Assembly: GCA_027058735.1 (NCBI GenBank)
Contig: JALURZ010000239.1
Span: 1 to 8,217, forward strand
Source: Hyphomicrobiales bacterium
Lineage (GTDB): Bacteria; Pseudomonadota; Alphaproteobacteria; Rhizobiales; JALURZ01
Reading direction: 5' to 3'
DNA length: 8,217 nucleotides
Positions 5,008-8,217 of the stretch are shown here, one piece after another. The translations under genes were made by a program, and so were the position numbers. A model generated the notes under the pieces. The model did not search any database and was not told the DNA's origin. It saw only the letters and a list, made by a program, of their open reading frames with translations. Positions within the stretch are counted from its first letter, which is position 1; every line of letters begins with the position of its first letter.

Positions 5008-6402
5008 CTACACTGCGGCCAGAACGTCACGGAAGCGTGTCAGGGGCGTGTGATCGTGCATCATGGCGATCGGCACGCTGAAATGGCCCCGCGACCACTC
5101 AAACAGGTTTTGCTCCGGCAGCCGCCAGCGCTCCACCAGCGCTTTGCCGCTGGGGTAGGGGGTGACTTCGTCGCGGCGCCCGAGCACGCTGACGATGGCG
5201 TCCGGCGCCATGACCGGTTGCCCCAGCGGATCGAGCAGCGGCTGATAGCGCGACACCAGCCCCGGGGTCCAGCCACGCGCCGCCGTCGCCTCGATGATCC
5301 CCCAGCGCGCGGCCAGCGCGCCGGTGCTCACCGCCTCTTCGATTTCGCCGCAATGGGTGATGAGAAACAAGGCGTCGGGGCGCAGGCGCGCGGGCCACAG
5401 ATGCGCCTTTTCGGCAACCAGCTGGGCGGTCATCGCGCCAAGACTGCTGCCGCCGACCGCGACCGGCCCGGCGCTGTTGCTCCGGCACCAGTCGATGATC
5501 ACCGCCCATTCGCGCGCGGCGGACGAAAACAGATCGAGCGCGCCGATGGGGGCGGTGGCCATGAAATTTTCACCACCATACCGGCCGGCACGAACCCGGC
5601 GGCCATGCCACGGAGACTCAGGGCGCACCACCCGGATGCCCATGGCTACCATGGCCGCCACCTCATCCACAAGTCCGCGCCAGTGGTCGAATTCAACGCA
5701 GATACCGTGACCGAATATGAGCGTCGGCGGGTTGGATAGCCCGGCCGGCTCATAGACCCGGGCCACGAGCGTGTCGTTCATGCGCGGCGCGGGCGAGGGA
5801 AAACGGATCCAGTATTCCCGCGACGCGCCCGTCCTCACGGCGCGCGAGACTTCGACCTCCGGCATGGGGTCCGGCGCGCCGAACGCCAGCACCGGGTCCT
5901 CGATGGCGGGTCCGTAGACGCCCTCCACGAAGTCAGGCGAGGGGATGTCCCATTTGATCGTGGACACCCGCCGGCGCACCCCAAGAGTGGCAAACCGCCA
6001 GCGCATGGCGTTGTAATTGTGCCGCGCGGCCAGGCGGCGCCGTTCGATTTGCGCCAGGGTTTCGTTACCGGCAGCGCTGCTACCGAAAAACGCGTTTTCC
6101 CATCCGCTTTCGCACGGGGCGAGCGCCTGGCGCGCATCTTCAAAACGGTGCAGCAGCGCTGCCAGCCGTTTTTCATTGACCGGCACGGCGGACAGGCCGG
6201 CCTCATCGAGAAATCCGGCCGTCGAGCCCTGCGCGGTGCGTGCCGCCGCCCAGAGGCGCGACAAGGGAAAAAACCAGTGCGCCAGAAAGGACAGGGCGAC
6301 CCGGTCGAACCAGGGGCGCGCGACAAGGCCGCCGGCGGGGGAGCGAAGCGCGCCGCTCAACAGTTCGGGAGCATCGAAGCGCCGCATCACTTTCTCATGC
6401 AT
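5008..6402 (-). CDS. Alpha/beta hydrolase, ABHD18-like
   Basis: A 464-residue serine hydrolase. Residues 1-190 or so form a mostly helical, Arg-rich N-terminal region without motifs I recognise. The hydrolase core starts at LVARVYEPAG (212-221). It shows the oxyanion-hole motif FGHGICVEFDHW (230-241), RPESPWHGRR (260-269), the nucleophile elbow GGSSLGA with Ser320 in GxSxG, a likely acid Asp411 in VLGRRDEVTP, and the catalytic His440 in SRGHFSVP, so the triad appears complete. The order and the PWHGRR segment recall the ABHD18 family. Eukaryotic ABHD18 has been linked to cardiolipin deacylation, from memory, so a membrane-lipid substrate is possible but unproven. The ATG at 6402 overlaps the upstream acyltransferase stop by 8 bases (ATGCATGA), pointing to coupled translation. 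An ATG at 6387 is the alternative. I see no signal peptide. Confidence 0.8.
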   Translation of the reverse strand: MHEKVMRRFDAPELLSGALRSPAGGLVARPWFDRVALSFLAHWFFPLSRLWAAARTAQGSTAGFLDEAGLSAVPVNEKRLAALLHRFEDARQALAPCESGWENAFFGSSAAGNETLAQIERRRLAARHNYNAMRWRFATLGVRRRVSTIKWDIPSPDFVEGVYGPAIEDPVLAFGAPDPMPEVEVSRAVRTGASREYWIRFPSPAPRMNDTLVARVYEPAGLSNPPTLIFGHGICVEFDHWRGLVDEVAAMVAMGIRVVRPESPWHGRRVRAGRYGGENFMATAPIGALDLFSSAAREWAVIIDWCRSNSAGPVAVGGSSLGAMTAQLVAEKAHLWPARLRPDALFLITHCGEIEEAVSTGALAARWGIIEATAARGWTPGLVSRYQPLLDPLGQPVMAPDAIVSVLGRRDEVTPYPSGKALVERWRLPEQNLFEWSRGHFSVPIAMMHDHTPLTRFRDVLAAV

Positions 6403-7831
6403 CGTCTGGGGTCCACTTTTTGCCCGGGCGCAGATGGTCGATCGAATTGGCGTAAAACCGAAGCAGCGGAATTTCCGCCGGCTCGGCAACCAGCTTGCCC
6501 CCATCCGTCGTCTTGACCAGGCCGCGCTCCTTCATCATGGCGAGTGCGTTTTCGAGGGCCACATCCTGGGTTTCGTCTTGCAGGGCAATATGGGCGCCGC
6601 GTTCGCGCATTGCCACCATCAACCGGTGCGCCTGTGACAGTATGTCCAACTGGCCATGGGCTTCGTCGGCTTCAACGATGACCGTCGCCAGCAGCGGGAC
6701 CGCGAGAACGGGAATGACATTGGCGATTTCCCGCATCAGGTCCATTCCCAGTTTCTCGACCGCGGCAAACCGTTTCTTGCCGGAAAGCTTTTCGAACTCG
6801 ATTTTGTTTCGCATGGCCCAGTCCTTGAGCGACACGGGCCGGCCAAAGCTGGCGCAGGCGACACCGAACCCGCTCCATCTGCCCCGCATGCGCTGCCAGA
6901 AAAGCCTTGCGAAATAGCTGATGGACGACCCCAGAACGAACTTCGAACCGCGCCCGCGAAAATCGGTTTCCTGATTGGCGACGAGGGTCCGTTCCTCCAT
7001 CACCTTGTCGAAATTGATGCCGACGGGGATGAACATGATATCGAAATCGCCCTGGTTCCTGAACGTCTTGGTGATGTAGCCGAGAATGCCGAGTTTGGGA
7101 TTGTGCAGCTTGCCGTCGCGCGACAGGCGGCCTTCGGCGAAGACCGCGTGGGGAACGCAGGATTCGGTCGCCATCTGCACATAGCGTTCCAGCACCTTGC
7201 GATAGAGCGGGTCGTCGCCGCCGCGCCGCACGATATAGGCGCCGGCGAACCGGAGTATGGAGCGCAATGGCCAGACCCGCGCCCACTCGCCCGCGCCATA
7301 GGACAGGGCGGCGGAGCGCGCGGCCAGATAGCTGACCAGCATGTAGTCCATGTTGCTGCGATGGTTCATGATGAAGACGACGGCGGTATTCGGCGGCACC
7401 TCGCCCATGGCGATTTCATCGGCATAGCCAAGCTTGACCCAGTAGAACATGCGCACGAATCTGCGCGCCAGCCAGTAGCCGACGCGAAAGTAGAAATAGG
7501 CATTGAACGCGGGCACCATTTCACGCGCATAGATGGCCACGTCGGCCATGACCGCATCGCGGGGAATACCGCGTTCGCCGGCCGCTTTTTCCACGGCCGC
7601 CATGACTTGCGCATCATAGGTCAGCCGGTCGATGAGCACTTCGCGCTTGGTGAGCTGGAAGCGCGGCAGTTCCAGCCGCAGCCGGGTGTTGACCTGATCG
7701 ATGACCCGGTTCACCCGGCGGCGCAGGAACCAGCGCGCGGCGGGAAGCAGGAAGTGATTGAGCAGGGTGACGCCCGCGAGAATCACGACAATTCCGACGA
7801 TCCATGTCGGGATTTCAACGGTTGCGGGCAT
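6395..7831 (-). CDS. PlsB-like glycerol-3-phosphate acyltransferase
   Basis: A 478-residue membrane-bound acyltransferase with the four classic blocks of the glycerolphosphate acyltransferase family. Block I is NHRSNMDYML (156-165) with the catalytic HX4D pair His157/Asp162. Block II is GAYIVRRGGDDPLYRKVL (197-214), block III is FAEGRLSRDGKLHNPKLG (231-248) and block IV is IMFIPVGINFDKVMEE (265-280). The Arg-Arg of block II and the FAEGRLSR form are closer to PlsB/GPAT than to PlsC, so transfer of an acyl group to sn-1 of glycerol-3-phosphate is the best guess. Residues 9-30 are a strongly hydrophobic N-terminal anchor, followed by basic residues at 37-42. E. coli PlsB has about 800 residues, so this is a short form lacking much of its flanking regions. 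It starts 3 bases after phaC and overlaps the downstream hydrolase gene by 8 bases. Confidence 0.88.
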   Translation of the reverse strand: MPATVEIPTWIVGIVVILAGVTLLNHFLLPAARWFLRRRVNRVIDQVNTRLRLELPRFQLTKREVLIDRLTYDAQVMAAVEKAAGERGIPRDAVMADVAIYAREMVPAFNAYFYFRVGYWLARRFVRMFYWVKLGYADEIAMGEVPPNTAVVFIMNHRSNMDYMLVSYLAARSAALSYGAGEWARVWPLRSILRFAGAYIVRRGGDDPLYRKVLERYVQMATESCVPHAVFAEGRLSRDGKLHNPKLGILGYITKTFRNQGDFDIMFIPVGINFDKVMEERTLVANQETDFRGRGSKFVLGSSISYFARLFWQRMRGRWSGFGVACASFGRPVSLKDWAMRNKIEFEKLSGKKRFAAVEKLGMDLMREIANVIPVLAVPLLATVIVEADEAHGQLDILSQAHRLMVAMRERGAHIALQDETQDVALENALAMMKERGLVKTTDGGKLVAEPAEIPLLRFYANSIDHLRPGKKWTPDDA

Positions 7832-7834
7832 CGA

Positions 7835-8217
7835 TCAGGCCTTTTTTGCCGGAGGGGAGCCGGGCGCCGGCGATTTCGGCGCCGTGACCGCCTTTGCCGT
7901 TGTGACCCGCACATAGCTTCCCGGCGCATCTTCGATCGGCTTGAGTTTTCCATCGCCGGGGCGCCGGGCCGCAATCTTGGCGCCGCTCAGCCTCCCGATC
8001 CATGCCCCCCAGTCCGGCCACCAGGAGCCGGCATGTTGTTCAGCCGCGTCCAGCCAGGCTTCAACCGTGTCCGCGCCCGCCTCATTGGTCCAGTACTGAT
8101 ATTTATTGGCCGCCGGGGGATTGATCACACCGGCAATATGCCCCGATCCCGCCACCACAAGCCGGTTTCTGCTGCCGCCCAGAAACCGGCTTGTGGTGGC
8201 GGGATCGGGGCATATTG
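7835..8217 (-). CDS. phaC: Class I poly(3-hydroxyalkanoate) synthase, C-terminal part
   Basis: PhaC polymerises (R)-3-hydroxyacyl-CoA into polyhydroxyalkanoate on the granule surface. Only the C-terminus is present. LGGSRNRLVVAGSGHIAGVI contains the conserved GSGHIAGV block whose His is the third member of the Cys-Asp-His triad, and it is followed by NPPAANKYQYWTN, GSWWPDWGAWI and the closing IEDAPGSYVRV, all diagnostic of class I synthases. After SYVRV there is an extra Ala/Pro/Lys-rich tail of about 20 residues (TTAKAVTAPKSPAPGSPPAK and two more) not usual in the family. The frame stays open to the window edge, but bases 8181-8217 are an exact reverse copy of 8134-8170. The residues encoded upstream of about 8180 may therefore be artefactual. 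The acyltransferase gene follows after 3 bases. Confidence 0.95.
   Translation of the reverse strand, partial: ICPDPATTSRFLGGSRNRLVVAGSGHIAGVINPPAANKYQYWTNEAGADTVEAWLDAAEQHAGSWWPDWGAWIGRLSGAKIAARRPGDGKLKPIEDAPGSYVRVTTAKAVTAPKSPAPGSPPAKKA
8134..8217. repeat. Perfect 37-bp inverted repeat at the window end
   Basis: Bases 8134-8170 and 8181-8217 are exact reverse complements over all 37 positions, separated by the 10-base loop GCTGCCGCCC. The left arm is genuine phaC sequence encoding the GSGHIAGV block. The right arm is simply its mirror and runs to the last base. Nothing in PhaC calls for such symmetry, so a fold-back at a contig end is the likeliest explanation. A natural short stem (AGCCGGTTTCT with AGAAACCGGCT) may have seeded it. 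Confidence 0.97.

Noticed and set aside
5050..5739. A 229-residue open frame on the plus strand opposite the hydrolase gene.
   Set aside because: It is rich in Arg, His, Gly and Ala as expected from the complement of a GC-rich coding gene; the opposite strand has a full catalytic triad.
8134..8217. The terminal palindrome as an integration site, terminator or mobile-element end.
   Set aside because: The inner arm is conserved phaC coding sequence and the mirror copy stops exactly at the window end, which fits an assembly fold-back better.

Overview
The window looks like chromosomal DNA of a GC-rich alphaproteobacterium that makes polyhydroxyalkanoate. The support is the gene order PaaI-type thioesterase - rplM - rpsI - (argC), an arrangement I know from alphaproteobacteria, the protein-level character of L13, S9 and ArgC, and a class I PHA synthase C-terminus. 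I see no plasmid, phage, transposon, CRISPR, tRNA or rRNA signature. I cannot name a genus. The last 84 bases form a perfect fold-back that looks like an assembly or amplification artefact, so the window may end at a contig end.

Layout. (1) 58-498 (+): hotdog-fold thioesterase. (2) 499-1671 (+): an AT-rich spacer, a near-consensus sigma70-type promoter, a leader carrying a short hairpin and three copies of a 21-bp tandem repeat, then rplM and rpsI as a tight two-gene operon. (3) 1696-2406 (-): a HAD-superfamily hydrolase of the haloacid dehalogenase II type, convergent with rpsI and divergent from argC. (4) 2579-3625 (+): argC (arginine biosynthesis). The 172-bp space between the HAD gene and argC holds two candidate divergent promoters whose -35 boxes flank an inverted repeat. 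(5) 3642-3746 (-): a 34-residue single-pass membrane protein with a good ribosome-binding site. (6) 3993-5007 (+): a flavin-binding PPOX/NimA-like protein followed by a small cupin. (7) 8217-5008 (-): a co-directional lipid/storage cluster of partial phaC, a PlsB-like glycerol-phosphate acyltransferase and an ABHD18-like alpha/beta hydrolase, joined by a 3-nt gap and an 8-nt overlap. This cluster meets the cupin gene tail to tail with no spacer.

How the genes work together. rplM and rpsI encode one large-subunit and one small-subunit ribosomal protein and are probably made from a single transcript. ArgC is the NADPH-dependent step of arginine biosynthesis. The minus-strand cluster joins carbon storage (PHA synthase), the first acylation step of phospholipid synthesis (PlsB-like) and an uncharacterised serine hydrolase; its tight packing suggests joint expression and perhaps a shared acyl or membrane-lipid role, which is inference. 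No stretch longer than 300 bases lacks a gene. The three largest spacers are 499-712, 2407-2578 and 3747-3992. In the third I found only the ribosome-binding sites of the two flanking genes and no convincing promoter.

I did not find a clear new defence or mobile system. The most noteworthy items are the repeat leader of rplM, the 34-aa membrane protein, the phaC-acyltransferase-hydrolase cluster, the altered active-site motifs of the HAD protein, and the terminal palindrome.
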